Assembly: GCA_001510575.1 (NCBI GenBank)
Contig: LNGK01000004.1
Coordinates: 2,179,956-2,243,955, forward strand
Reading direction: 5' to 3'
Origin: Knoxdaviesia capensis
Lineage: Eukaryota; Ascomycota; Sordariomycetes; Microascales; Gondwanamycetaceae
Length of the DNA stretch: 64,000 nucleotides
The notes under the pieces are model-generated. The model was not told where the DNA came from, did not search any database, and saw nothing but the letters and a program-made list of their open reading frames with translations. Made by a program: the position numbers and the translations under genes. Every line of letters starts with the position of its first letter. The first letter of the stretch is position 1. This document shows positions 1 through 9,541 of the stretch, piece after piece.

Positions 1-1876
1 GCCGGTGGCCATGTCGACGCCCTTGAGCGACCGCTCGAACATGGCAAACGCCGTCTCCGGCTGGTACGACGGCACCTCGTGGCCGGCCTGGAAAACGCGC
101 GTGAAGCTGAAGTTGCCGACCTGGCGCGTCAGCCCGCCCGCCCACGTCTTATCGCCGTCCGACACCATCAGGTCGGCGTACCCGGCCGCCGCAAACTTGG
201 CCTGGCCGCGGTACGGCACTGCCACACTGGCTGCCTCGCCGCCGCGCCAGTTGCAGATGAAGTCGCGGTCTCCGTACATCATGTGCACCGGGATGCCGTG
301 GTCCAGCAGGTAGGCCGTGTCTTCCAGCATGCTGATGATGATATCGTACGAAGCTGTGAACCGCTGGCCCACCGCGCCCGACACCCACGAGTAGTTGACT
401 GGCACGCCCAGGGCTTCAAGCACGGGCGCCTGCGTCAAGTAGCCGTACAAGAACGGGTTGGGGAACGGGTCGCGCAGCGGGTGGGCAATGTCGTACACGC
501 CGTGGTCGGACTGGAAGTAGCCGTTCTCAATCACATCGCTGTCGCCCATGTCGTAGCTGCACCGCTTCTGGATCTCGTCCGGGTTGTTGGTCTTGTTCGC
601 GATGGCCTCGCGGCAGGCAATCACCGCGTCCCGGCCCTGGGTGAGCCACGACGCCATATACTCGGCGCCGTCCTCGGGATCAATAGCTTCGATTCCGTAG
701 GTCTGGAGAAACAAGTCGGGATGTGTGTGCATCGTTAGTCATTGCCGGAGTATCCAAGCCGTTTCCCCCTCCTCCCACTTACGTTGTTGTAGGTGAACTC
801 AATGGTCGGCCCAGTCTGCGTAACCACGTCAATCAGGCCATTGACAATCCCCAACGAGTGGACCTTAAGCTCATGAGCGCCGGTGTGGCGCCCACTCTCC
901 TTCCCGGCGCGAATCTTCTCGTTTTGCTTCTCCAGGTAGCGCGTGAAGGCCGGGCCGTAGTGGCCACCGTAGCTCTCCGACCACAGGCTCAGCCGGCCGT
1001 CCTCGGGCTTGTAGTGCGGGAACAGGTCCAGCCACACCTGCAGGAAGTGCCACATGGTGTGGGCCGCCTGCTCGGTGGTGCCGTCGGTGTTGTTCGGCTT
1101 CGCGCTGGAAAACGACCCGACCCAGTACGTCGCGTTGGCCTCCGGCACGCCGTCGCTGAAGTCGCCCGGCGTGATGTCAAACGTGGCCAGGTCGATTGTG
1201 GCGTTCACCACGTAGTCGTACGAAAAGCCCACCTGCGTAGGCTGGTCGATGTACAGCATGTTGGCCACGTTGTTCCAGCTCCAGGGGTTGAGCCGCGTCG
1301 TGCTCGAGTCGTCGTTGATGATGCAGGGTCCGTTCTCCTGGAACAGCCCGATCATCGACGACGCGCCCGGGCCGCCGTTGAGCCAGATCACGAGGGGTGC
1401 ATTGGCGGGGTCGGTGCGGGATTCGAAGAAGTAGAAGAAGCTGGCCGTGGCGGGGGTTAGTATCGCGGTGCTGCGCTGCTACTGGAGGGGGCGGCGGGCA
1501 ATCGGCTTCTTACGTGTTGATCGGGAACTTTTGCGGCTGCTTGTCGATGAAATTCGGCGGGAGGTGCACGTATCCGGCGTACGACTTGACTCCGGGCGTG
1601 GTCTCGCAGATACCGGGCTAAACAGAGTCGGGGAGGGCTTTAGCGGGTGTTCTGCATTCCATTGGCCCCGTCCGCGCCGCAACCCCAGCTCGGGGCGCAA
1701 GAGCTCGATTTCAGTGCGGTTCAGCGACAAACCTCTTTAAACGACACCGACACATTCGGATTCAGCTTCGACTGAACCACCGTGACTCCTTTCACCGGAG
1801 GCGGCAGTTGGGCCCGGGCCACTCCGAACAGGAGCGCGCCGATGGCGGCGAGGCTGCCGGTCGTCACGGCGACCAT
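1..1876 (-). CDS. Secreted serine carboxypeptidase, peptidase family S10 (carboxypeptidase S1-like), 3' end outside window
   Basis: Exons on the minus strand are 1876-1733, 1617-1514, 1440-783 and 702 to beyond position 1. All junctions are GT..AG and the phases agree. The start at 1876 gives a hydrophobic signal peptide (MVAVTTGSLAAIGALLFGVA, cleavage near ARAQ). The protein then reads through family landmarks: PGICETTPGVKSYAGY, WLNGGPGASS, and the nucleophile motif ESYGGHYGP near residue 240. The acidic residue lies in YGDRDFICNW and the histidine in GHEVPSYQPE, so the full Ser-Asp-His triad is present. S10 enzymes remove C-terminal residues from peptides at acid pH; a secreted or vacuolar role is inferred from the signal peptide. 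About 535 residues are visible, close to the usual 550-650, so only a short C-terminus is missing. N-glycosylation sequons fit secretion. Confidence 0.93.
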
Positions 1877-1926
1877 GGCGCAAAGGCGGTGGTTGAACTG
1901 GCGGATTGAATGGGCGGGCGGGGGAT

Positions 1927-1943
1927 GGGGGGGGGGGGGGGGG
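1927..1943 (+). repeat. 17-base poly-G run just upstream of the carboxypeptidase start
   Basis: An uninterrupted run of 17 G follows shorter G-runs (1912-1924). It lies about 50 bases upstream of the carboxypeptidase start codon, so it would be a C-run in that gene's leader or promoter. Such tracts can form G-quadruplex or i-motif structures and also cause sequencing errors in length. Confidence 0.8.
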
Positions 1944-3025
1944 TTAGGAGCGATAAGAGCAATGAAGCTTCCTGCAGTATGTGTAGATACGATGATTTGC
2001 AGAAGAAAGAAAGAGGAAGGGAAAGGAGAGAGATACGAAGGATGAAATATCCAGAGAAGAGAAGCCGAACAATTCAGGAACCAGAAAGCGCCCCGGGACT
2101 CCGATCGTTCCCGCCCTCTGCTTTTGTAACCTCGTCAAGACGATTCCAAATGCATTTCCATGGAAACTCTTCTCAACCCCAAAACTCGGGAACAAACACA
2201 ACCACAATGGTCACATTCTTAAGGTCCTGCTTAATCCAGTATGGTCTGGTTTTGTCTCTTTTTTTTCTTCCCGAAGCTTGGGCCCCCGCCCGCCGCCTAT
2301 GAATAGCTGGGCGAAACCTTCAGGTATCAGAATGCCCTGGGAAATCGACAGGCCGAGCTTATGGAGGGCTGAAGAGTTGCTAACAGGTTTGATTACCGGG
2401 ACCTTGTAAGTAAGTCACAGTGTGTAGCATCCAGAATACAAGCTGAGGGTCTTTTGGGAGGATGATGCCAGCCGAACTCCGCTCTATCCCGGAATTCGAG
2501 AGAAGAGCTTGGCTTGGCTGTGTGGGTTACGCGTCAGGGCTCTTTTGATCAAGGCCAGAAAGTCCCTTTTTGCTTGTCTCCCCGGCCGGGGTTGTCGGTC
2601 GTGTCTCGTCCGTCCATCTGTCAGTCGTGCATCAAGCCCTATTCCGTGGAGATCAGAGCATACACTGCACTACTATGTACAGTACAACTTCCTCTTCTGT
2701 ATATGCAGTCCCCATAGTGCCGTTCACTCCGGTCTTCGTCATCACGTTGGGGATCCGATCTGGGGACCTCGAGCGGAGACTTACGTGTCACCGGCCGTTT
2801 CTTCCGGTTCGCGATAAGGTCCCTTCGTCAGCCCCGCCTATAACGGCGTCTGTATCGTCCGTGACCCCGAGATATCTATTGTATTCTGTTGTGATTCTAG
2901 TCCCGCCATAGCAGAGGCAACGTTTTGGAGCTCTGAAACCAGTAACGAAAACGAAAGCATCCAAGTTTATAAAAGGGGGGAAAACAAACCATGCTAACCC
3001 GAACGAAGAACCACAACCTTAGCGG
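1944..3025. other. Intergenic, no gene seen
   Basis: No open frame here has recognisable protein features. It presumably holds the carboxypeptidase promoter. A GTACAGTAC motif of the dispersed type lies near 2676. Confidence 0.5.
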
Positions 3026-3346
3026 TCATCTAGATACTCCGTACACACGGTTCGTCCGGTTGATATGCGGGAACGGCACATCCGGCACGGGCTTGCCCAG
3101 GAACTTGCACAGCGGCTCCCAGCCCTGCCTGGCATCGTACTCCAGCAGCTGCTGGTGGGCTGGCGCCGCGAGCCCTTCCTCGGCATCTGTGCGGACGGAT
3201 GCCCGCACGCTCTCGTAGTGGCGGCTGTAGGCGTCCGCCATGTTGGCCACCGCCTGTGGCGCATCCGCCGACCCTGTCCTGGTGCGGATGGGGCCCAGAT
3301 CAAGCATGGTGGGGCTTTTGGAAGGCTCTTCGACTTCGGTCGGCAT
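3026..3346 (-). pseudogene. C-terminal relic of a fungal sulfotransferase-like (P-loop) protein
   Basis: The minus-strand frame ends in a stop at 3026. Its last ~70 residues (HYESVRASV, LLEYDARQGWEPLCKFLGKP, VPDVPFPHIN) match the C-terminal end of the fungal sulfotransferase-like P-loop family (Sulfotransfer_4 type), where the WEPLC-FLGKPVPD-PFP signature closes the fold. The family is usually about 230-300 residues and starts with a P-loop of the GxxRTGT type. I found no such motif or central domain in the roughly 1.3 kb upstream on this strand, only an unrelated frame and an AT repeat. I read this as a truncated remnant. An unrecognised multi-exon upstream part is the alternative. Confidence 0.5.
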
Positions 3347-3511
3347 TCTGGGCGTAGATTGTGTCGGTGTGTGTATGAAACTCTCAGGCCAGAGTGATGG
3401 ATATCCAAAGGCTGGGATATATTTTCTGCAACTTCTTGTTGTTGTTAGTAGACTGTAAAGGAGATATTCTGTAGATGGATTTTTCGTCTGTGCTGACGGC
3501 CTTCTCGTGTC

Positions 3512-3512
3512 T

Positions 3513-3540
<28 letters not shown>
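3512..3540 (+). repeat. (TA)n microsatellite
   Basis: An uninterrupted alternating TA tract of about 28 bases lies between the sulfotransferase relic and the vps60 leader. No gene is seen around it (3350-4200). Confidence 0.85.
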
Positions 3541-3543
<3 letters not shown>

Positions 3544-4244
3544 CTCCGCCGTCCGGCTCTTCATATCGATCGCCTTTGCGAAAACCAAGAGCAGAGGAAA
3601 ATGAAACGGTAACGAACCGCGGCTGTAACATGCAAAGAGGATAGTGTATACAGTGCATACATGAACATCCCCTATCCGCTCCAAGCTGCCACTCACGATC
3701 TTGCTTGTTGGTGGCTGGCTGGCCAGGTCACTGTAGCGCCCAATAATGCTCTCAGACATCGGAATTGGCGAAGAACCCCCCAAAGCCCCGTAATCAGTCA
3801 TCACCAATCCCGACTTCAGCCCTGTCAGTATTCCCCCTTGTCATCCTAGGCCTATGCCTATCTATCCAGGCACATCTCCCCCACCCTTTCCATGCCGCGA
3901 AAGCTCGTTCTCGCGAGTGAATTGGAGGGGGCATTTAGGTTCTGACGGCCCACCAGACCGAGAGAGTGATTCCGCAACAGCCAAAATCTCCCGTGAATAT
4001 CAGGTAGGCGGCGGTTGAGAGAACTCGCGTGGTATCGCCAGACGTGAAAGCGATATCACACCAACTGAGCATCAGCACCCCAGCGCTTGTGCCTTAGAAT
4101 GTGGGCAACCAGTCGGTCAAAGAGAGTCAGCCGGAATCAAGGAAATCTGGTTTTGGCGTTTATCACATCGGACTTGAGCCCTCTATGAGGAGATGTTCCA
4201 AGATCAAAGCACAAGAACTCTAGAAGAAGTCGACATAAAAGAAA

Positions 4245-4256
4245 CCCTAACCCTAA
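4245..4256 (+). other. Telomere-like dimer CCCTAACCCTAA in the vps60 upstream region
   Basis: Two tandem copies of the complement of the fungal telomere repeat TTAGGG lie about 450 bases upstream of the vps60 start codon. Similar teloboxes in fungal promoters can bind TTAGGG-binding Myb factors (Tbf1/TRF type). Function here is inferred from position only. Confidence 0.6.
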
Positions 4257-4708
4257 ACACATCCCAGCACTTGCCAGCAGCTGCAAGCGCCTGCCCAAAC
4301 AAATCCCCTCCAGTTGACGTCAGCTGCATTTATCGGTGCCTCCGGCGGCGGCTTGCGACGAATGCCTTTTATCCTCCACGCAATCCGCCGGCCACGCGAA
4401 AAAAGAACCGTTTGCCCATCGCGAACACCGATTCCCACGATATTCCCTATAATTTTGCCTCTGGACTCCCTTTTTCTTTTTTGTCTGTCGTCTCCGCTCC
4501 TTCAATAGTATCTCTCACGTCTTCACCAGCCACCTCTCTCGCGCTTACTCTCGCCCCTCTCGCCTCATTCTGGTTCCCCCTCCTCCGAGCACGTCCTCTA
4601 TCTCGACCTTTGAGACCCAAGCAAAGCCTCACCAACTCCACGAACGCTTCACACGTCTCCACTACTCAAAACCACCCCTCTCTCCCCACCCGCGTCCGAA
4701 CCGACCCG

Positions 4709-5347
4709 ATGAACCGGCTATTTGGCTCCAAGCCCAAGGGCCCCAAGCCCACCCTCAACGGGGCCATCAGCAACATCGACGACCGCATCGCGTCGATCGA
4801 CGTGAAGCTGGCGTCGATCAACGCCGAGCTGACGACCTACCAGACCAAGCTGGCGAAGATGCGCGACGGGCCCGGCAAGACGGCGCTGAAGCAGAAGGCC
4901 ATGAAGGTGCTGCAGCGGCGCAAGATGTACGAGGGCCAGCGCGACCAGCTGCAGGGCCAGGTGTGGAACATGGAGCAGGCGCAGACCATGCAGGACAACC
5001 TGAAGAACGTGATGACGACGGTCGACGCGCTCAAGACCACCAACAAGGAGCTCAAGCGCCAGTACGGCAAGGTCGACATCGACAAGATCGAGCGCCTGCA
5101 GGACGAGATGGCCGACCTGCTCGACGTCGGCAACGACATCCAGGAGAGCCTGTCGCGCGCCTACGACATCCCCGAGGACGTCGACGAGACCGAGCTCGAC
5201 GCCGAACTCGAGGCCCTCGGCATGGAGATGGAGATGGAGCGCGAAGACGCCGGCGCCATGCCGTCGTTTCTGCAGGACGAGCTGCCGGAGTTTGTCGACG
5301 AGCCGCCCGTGGCCGAGGGCAGCAAGATCAAGGAGGCTGCCGGCTAA
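4709..5347 (+). CDS. vps60: Vps60/CHMP5-type ESCRT-III protein (Snf7 family)
   Basis: A single exon encodes 212 residues. The start at 4709 was chosen because Snf7 proteins of this subfamily begin with a short basic N-terminus (MNRLFGSKPKGPKPTLNGAI). The frame stays open upstream to 4193, but that extension is pyrimidine-rich leader without protein character. Residues 20-150 form the charged coiled-coil core of ESCRT-III subunits (IDVKLASINAELTTYQTKLA, KAMKVLQRRKMYEGQRDQL). The acidic C-terminal tail (DETELDAELEALGMEMEMER, DELPEFVDEPP) carries the region that binds MIT partners such as Vta1. Vps60 acts with Vta1 and Vps4 on endosomes in multivesicular-body sorting. Length matches the family (about 210-230). 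Confidence 0.95.
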   Translation: MNRLFGSKPKGPKPTLNGAISNIDDRIASIDVKLASINAELTTYQTKLAKMRDGPGKTALKQKAMKVLQRRKMYEGQRDQLQGQVWNMEQAQTMQDNLKNVMTTVDALKTTNKELKRQYGKVDIDKIERLQDEMADLLDVGNDIQESLSRAYDIPEDVDETELDAELEALGMEMEMEREDAGAMPSFLQDELPEFVDEPPVAEGSKIKEAAG

Positions 5348-6074
5348 ACGGGCGGTAGCCGTTTGTCAAGAGTTACGAAGGTGCTGCTGCTGCTCTGTTC
5401 ATGATGCATTTGTTGTTAGCCGATATGAATTTTCCTGTCTCTCCGGATGTTACGCATGCGTCTTTTTGTGTCTTTTTTGCACCTGGAATTCTGGGGCTGG
5501 AATTTGTGAAATTACTAGATATTCCTTGTCTTTTGTTAACTACCTATCGGAGTATATTCTTGTGAACTACATGATCTGAAGTGCCCGTTCCTGACAGCAC
5601 TTGGGCCCCAATTTGTGAAACGAGCTGGTGTTCTTGCCGACCAATCCGCCCATTAGCATCGTGGAAAGCATATGTACAAGTCCGCAAGACTACACCATGT
5701 AGAAATTCTGAGTCGACCACCGGATGGATGGGCTGTGTTCTTCCGTTGGCGATAGACACGGATACAGAGCGCTTCTTTGGCCCCAACCAGTGTCCCTCGT
5801 AGGGTTGGGAAACCAAAAGCAAAAATACCAAGATACTCCGGCTACGGCATCTAATTCTTGAATGAAAAGAGAAAGAAGAAGAAAAAAAGACAGGGTAAGA
5901 AGACGGGCAGCCAGAAAGCCGGACAGAATCGGGAGGCTCTTGTTGGTGCTCGGTTTTTCTCGCCGCCCACTTTTACCTCTCCCAACTCCCTCTACACATA
6001 CTACGAATCCCTCCTATACTGGCAACTCTGCCCAGAAAAAGGAAGAGAAAAAAAATATCATCAAAAAAATCTCC

Positions 6075-6081
6075 AAAAAAA
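6075..6081 (-). terminator. RNA polymerase III terminator of U6
   Basis: A run of seven T on the minus strand directly follows the conserved U6 3' end, as expected for pol III termination and the U6 oligo-U tail. Confidence 0.88.
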
Positions 6082-6160
6082 TTGGTAGCTTCTCTTTGAT
6101 TGAGCGTGTCATCCTTAGTGCAGGGGCCATGCTACTGTAGTGAACTGTTAGCAACTGTGC

Positions 6161-6169
6161 GATTCGAAC
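6161..6169 (-). promoter_or_regulatory. B-box element within the U6 intron
   Basis: GTTCGAATC on the minus strand matches the B-box core GTTCGANNC recognised by TFIIIC. It lies between the donor and branch point of the U6 intron. No tRNA-like stem flanks it, so it is not part of a tRNA. Fission yeast U6 also carries its B box in the intron, which supports a promoter role. Confidence 0.75.
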
Positions 6170-6212
6170 TGGGGACCTTGGGGAAGTGAGCTTACATCTT
6201 CTCTGTATCGTT

Positions 6213-6224
6213 TCAAATTGACCA
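6213..6224 (-). promoter_or_regulatory. A-box-like element inside U6 exon 1
   Basis: TGGTCAATTTG (6224-6214) fits the TRGYNNARNNG A-box consensus of pol III internal promoters except at one position. It is also part of the conserved U6 sequence, so on its own it is weak evidence. Its spacing to the intronic B box (about 45 bases) is tRNA-like. Confidence 0.55.
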
Positions 6225-6260
6225 AATGCCCGAAGGCGAAAGACTGCTGCCATAAACGGG

Positions 6261-6266
6261 CTTATA
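6261..6266 (-). promoter_or_regulatory. TATA box of the U6 gene
   Basis: TATAAG on the minus strand lies 24-29 bases upstream of the predicted U6 5' end (6237). This is the standard distance for the TATA element of pol III-transcribed U6 genes. Confidence 0.85.
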
Positions 6267-7060
6267 GCATGTACTCCCCCGGTTGCTGAGTCATGGCTTA
6301 ACCGGCATTTTGCCGGCGCAATCTTGGAGGGGCAGATTCTTTTGGGCAGGCGCACTTTTTTCGCCCCTCCCAACATTCGTGGAGTTCGCGCACACACAAA
6401 ATCGAGCGAGGTGAGACGACACTTGCAGGAAGCCTTTTGCGAAAACTTCTGCAGCGGAAAGTTCATCTCGTCTCTTTCGCAAGTGCGCCGCACCGGTGGC
6501 ATGTCTTACCTTACACAAAAGACCGCGTTCGGTCTCAGAATCAAGCCCGGACGCCAGCACCGGTGCCGACGAGCGCGGCGACAGCGGCGCAGAACGCCCG
6601 AGCGTGCCAAATGAAGCCTGGTAATCCAGGGAATCGACGAGAAGAAGAGGAAGAAAGTGGAAGAAGAGGAGAATGAGGGGCAGCCGATGCTGAGACGAAA
6701 AACGGGACAAGAGATAACGCCGTCCTTCAGTGGTGGGGCCTTTTAGCCAGTTCATGCGGTTCCACTCACAGCGGTTAGGGTTGAAAGTTCACTGGAGCGG
6801 GACTGGTGTTCACAGCTGATCACAGCTGAGGGATCTCTATTTTCTAACCCTAAGCGTACAATATATCACCAGCACACATCATGTCTCATTACAAGCCTCA
6901 AACGAACAGCACATGCATGATGGTTCTTCATAGACCAGCCCTCATTTCGTCTAGAATATCCTTCCCAAACCCAAGAAGAAGAGTTGCCTACATTGAAAGG
7001 CAGCCATACGTTAGCCATATCGTCTCGAAAGCAAGCATGTCTGTCCTCGGGTCACTTCAC

Positions 7061-7974
7061 TTACAGGCATATCAAGGATGGAATCACGAAACCGGCAGGC
7101 AGTCGGCCGACATGTCCCAGAACTCCCGACTTCAAAAACGCGTCAGGAATGCTGACTGTCATAGTCAGAGTCCCCCGAAGCCACAGTCCGATGTCCTCCG
7201 ATCTGGCCCACTGCTTCACTTGGATGGTGTGGGGAGCCGTGTACACCTCGAAGCTGTAGCCCTCGAGGCTGGCGGTGGCTTCCTCGGAGTCGATACTGGT
7301 CTCGACATGGACGGCCGAGAAATCCACGAGCGCGTTCAGTAGGTCTGGGCCACCCTCCTCCGCGTACTCGCCCTGGGCAGTCACGTATAGGAGAGCCTTG
7401 TCCCGGTGAAAGCGGATCTGATGTCGCCAGCTGGTGTTGCATTCACGTTTGAGGCAGTGCGTAAATACTCTGAGCGTGAATTGCCGCGCATGACGCGTTA
7501 GCATGCTTTCTTTGGAGCGCTCCAGTGACAGTGCATCTAAGGTGCTTGCTTACCCTTTAGCCGCTTCCTGTGGGTGAAGCGAGCCAAATTGCTGCAGATC
7601 CTCCGATCGAATCATGTCCTACAGATAGCGGCGTTAGGAGGTTTCCGCAAGGGGGAAATATCCTCTCTGTGTTTGGGTGCATATTCACTCACATGGCAGA
7701 GTTTTTCTGTGCATTTCCTCTCACTAGTGAGGACTTCTCGGCGCATCACAATCTCGACAACTCGGCCGGCCACCGTATTGTTGAACCACTCCGAGTTCGG
7801 CCCCATGCCGGGCTTGAAATCCCCGAACGGGGTGCCATCTTTGTCATAGACAATCTCGCAGTTCACGGCTTCTTCGCAGAGAGCCAAGGACGACTGATCT
7901 TCCAGAACCCTGGCTGCCCGGGCCAAGCTGGATGTGGCGGCCAGGGCAGCAACGGCGGATGTGGTGAATCTCAT
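7061..7974 (-). CDS. Small secreted six-cysteine protein, function unknown
   Basis: Three exons on the minus strand (7974-7693, 7618-7554, 7469-7061) join in phase to give 251 residues. Intron 1 runs GTGAGT..CTGTAG with a CTAAC branch site; intron 2 runs GTAAGC..CTCAG with GCTAACG. The start at 7974 gives a signal peptide (MRFTTSAVAALAATSSLARA). Six cysteines (about 33, 39, 88, 93, 121, 126) lie in three close pairs in the first half, suggesting three disulfides. An NNT and an NTS sequon fit secretion. The second half (SFEVYTAPHTIQVKQWARSE, LWLRGTLTMTVSIP) is cysteine-free with alternating hydrophobic residues, perhaps beta-strands. I do not recognise the family. The end of exon 3 could be an unspliced read-through. 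Confidence 0.7.
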
Positions 7975-9541
7975 AGCAGAGTCTGGGCAAAAGATGGGAG
8001 GGAAGAGAGTGTGATAGATGAACACAAAAAAAACAAGAAAGAGCCGTTTCGTTGGGGAATAGGGGAAGGTCTTGGTTTCTCTCTCGAGATATCGGCCAGG
8101 ACTGTAAGAACGAGTACCTGCGGACCTCCACTCTTCTTTATACATGCTTCGACCCTGGCCATTCCGAGGCCTCCTGGGACATATCACCTGGCTTCCTCCC
8201 CGATCTTCTGAAGTCTCTTCGGATCAGTCGATCTGGCAGTGCTACCTGGTGCATTGGGGCCCCTGCCCGGCTCGGTTGTCGCGGTGCACACCACTGAAAG
8301 AGGCATCTGTCCCGCCCGCCGGCGTCCCTCAGAGAGAATGACACCGGGTATCAGCGCAAGAGACAGCGAGAAACAACAGGGTGCATCTGGAAGGATTTCC
8401 CAGGGGACGTACAGTTCGCCAGCGCATAGCCCACTCATCTCATATCGCTTGGCCGAATTAAAGTGGTATCAATCTATGGTACATCGCGCACACCCAATGA
8501 GCAGCAACATGCCCAAAGCCAACAGAAAGAAGCAACCTTGTGTGGCGCTGGCCTCCGTGCCGTGACATTTAGAGTGGACACTGTCATTTCACGGCCCCCT
8601 TTCTCGAGTTATCACCTGCCCATTCAAGCATGTTTATATCACACGGTACCGCTCTGTCGGGATAACCCTAAGAGTCACATCCATGTCGAGGGTGTTGTCA
8701 TGCCAGCCAGCTCGTATAAGCAATATACTGTACAGTACTCAAATGGGAGGGAGCCTGTCATTATCTGATCCTCTCGGAGGCCGTCTGATGTGACAGGAAT
8801 AGCCAGTTGCATGTTCTTTGAGCGCCCGAAATGTCATTTCTATCCACCCATGTCGTCCTGTACAGTACACAAGAGCAGTCAAGAAGTCAGACAAACTCTA
8901 TAAGGAACGTGGTTGAGACCTGATCAAATCCCCGAAAATCATACCTATTAATTGAATACTCTATCTATACCTAAAGTAACATCGGCAGTGAAATAGCCTT
9001 TCTCGTGTCAGGAAGAGCCCAGGAGCGTAGCACAGCTTGGATAGAGGCAACGCGTTCAGAGACATACCGGCTAGATAGCCCGGCAATATAGACCACACAC
9101 ACCACCTGAGGAATATGGACAACATCATAGGAGAACGAGGAGACGAAGAGTAGAGATGTGCATTAACGACACAACAGTTAGAGAAAAGCATTTTTAAACC
9201 AGGGAAAAAGACAAACGATGAAACGCCTCGTAACAGCCGTAAAAAAAGAAAAAGAAAAAAAAAAGAAAAGATTCTTGTGAATTCTACCGCCCATGCATAA
9301 AATGAAATGCCAGGAACGCAACACACACATCTCACACCTGTATAGACAAGAAGAGAATTTTATATGCATGCACAAAGTTCACATGAGCGAAAGAGAAAAA
9401 ACTCCAGTGTCCCCCCCCCTCCCCCTCAATCATCCATCCATCCCCAGAACACGCAAAATGCAAAATCATAAGACCGAGAGAAAGAAATCAAAACCATCAG
9501 CCAGTGCTGGACGTGGGACCTAGCTAATGTCGAGGACACGG
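7975..9541. other. Intergenic, no gene seen
   Basis: It holds the upstream region of the secreted-protein gene and the 3' flank of the F-box gene, including an A-rich stretch near 9240. A palindromic TACTGTACAGTA occurs near 8729 and a related TGTACAGTACA near 8856. No recognisable coding exon. Confidence 0.5.

Larger units (their letters stand above)
6075..6237 (-). ncRNA. U6 spliceosomal snRNA gene interrupted by a 61-nt mRNA-type intron
   Basis: On the minus strand, exon 1 (6237-6196) begins with a GCC-UUCG-GGC 5' stem-loop, then ATTTGGTCAATTTGAAACG and the ACAGAGAAGAT segment that pairs with 5' splice sites. Exon 2 (6134 to about 6078) continues with TAGCATGGCCCCTGC, AAGGATGACACG and the 3' end AGAAGCTACCAATTTTTTT. 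The joined RNA is about 100 nt, the usual size. Between ACAGAGAAGAT and TAGCATGG lie 61 nt (6195-6135) starting GTAAGC, with branch-like GCTAACA and ending CTACAG, which is a canonical spliceosomal intron next to the catalytic core. U6 introns are known in Schizosaccharomyces pombe and in scattered other fungi. U6 is made by RNA polymerase III; see the separate TATA, A/B box and terminator entries. Confidence 0.95.

Noticed and set aside
4193..4708. N-terminal extension of Vps60 by 172 residues
   Set aside because: The extension is pyrimidine-rich leader with no protein character. Snf7-family Vps60 begins at MNRLFG.
6135..6180. tRNA gene suggested by TTCGAA on the minus strand
   Set aside because: The flanks do not pair into a T stem. 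The site lies in the U6 intron and is better read as a B box.
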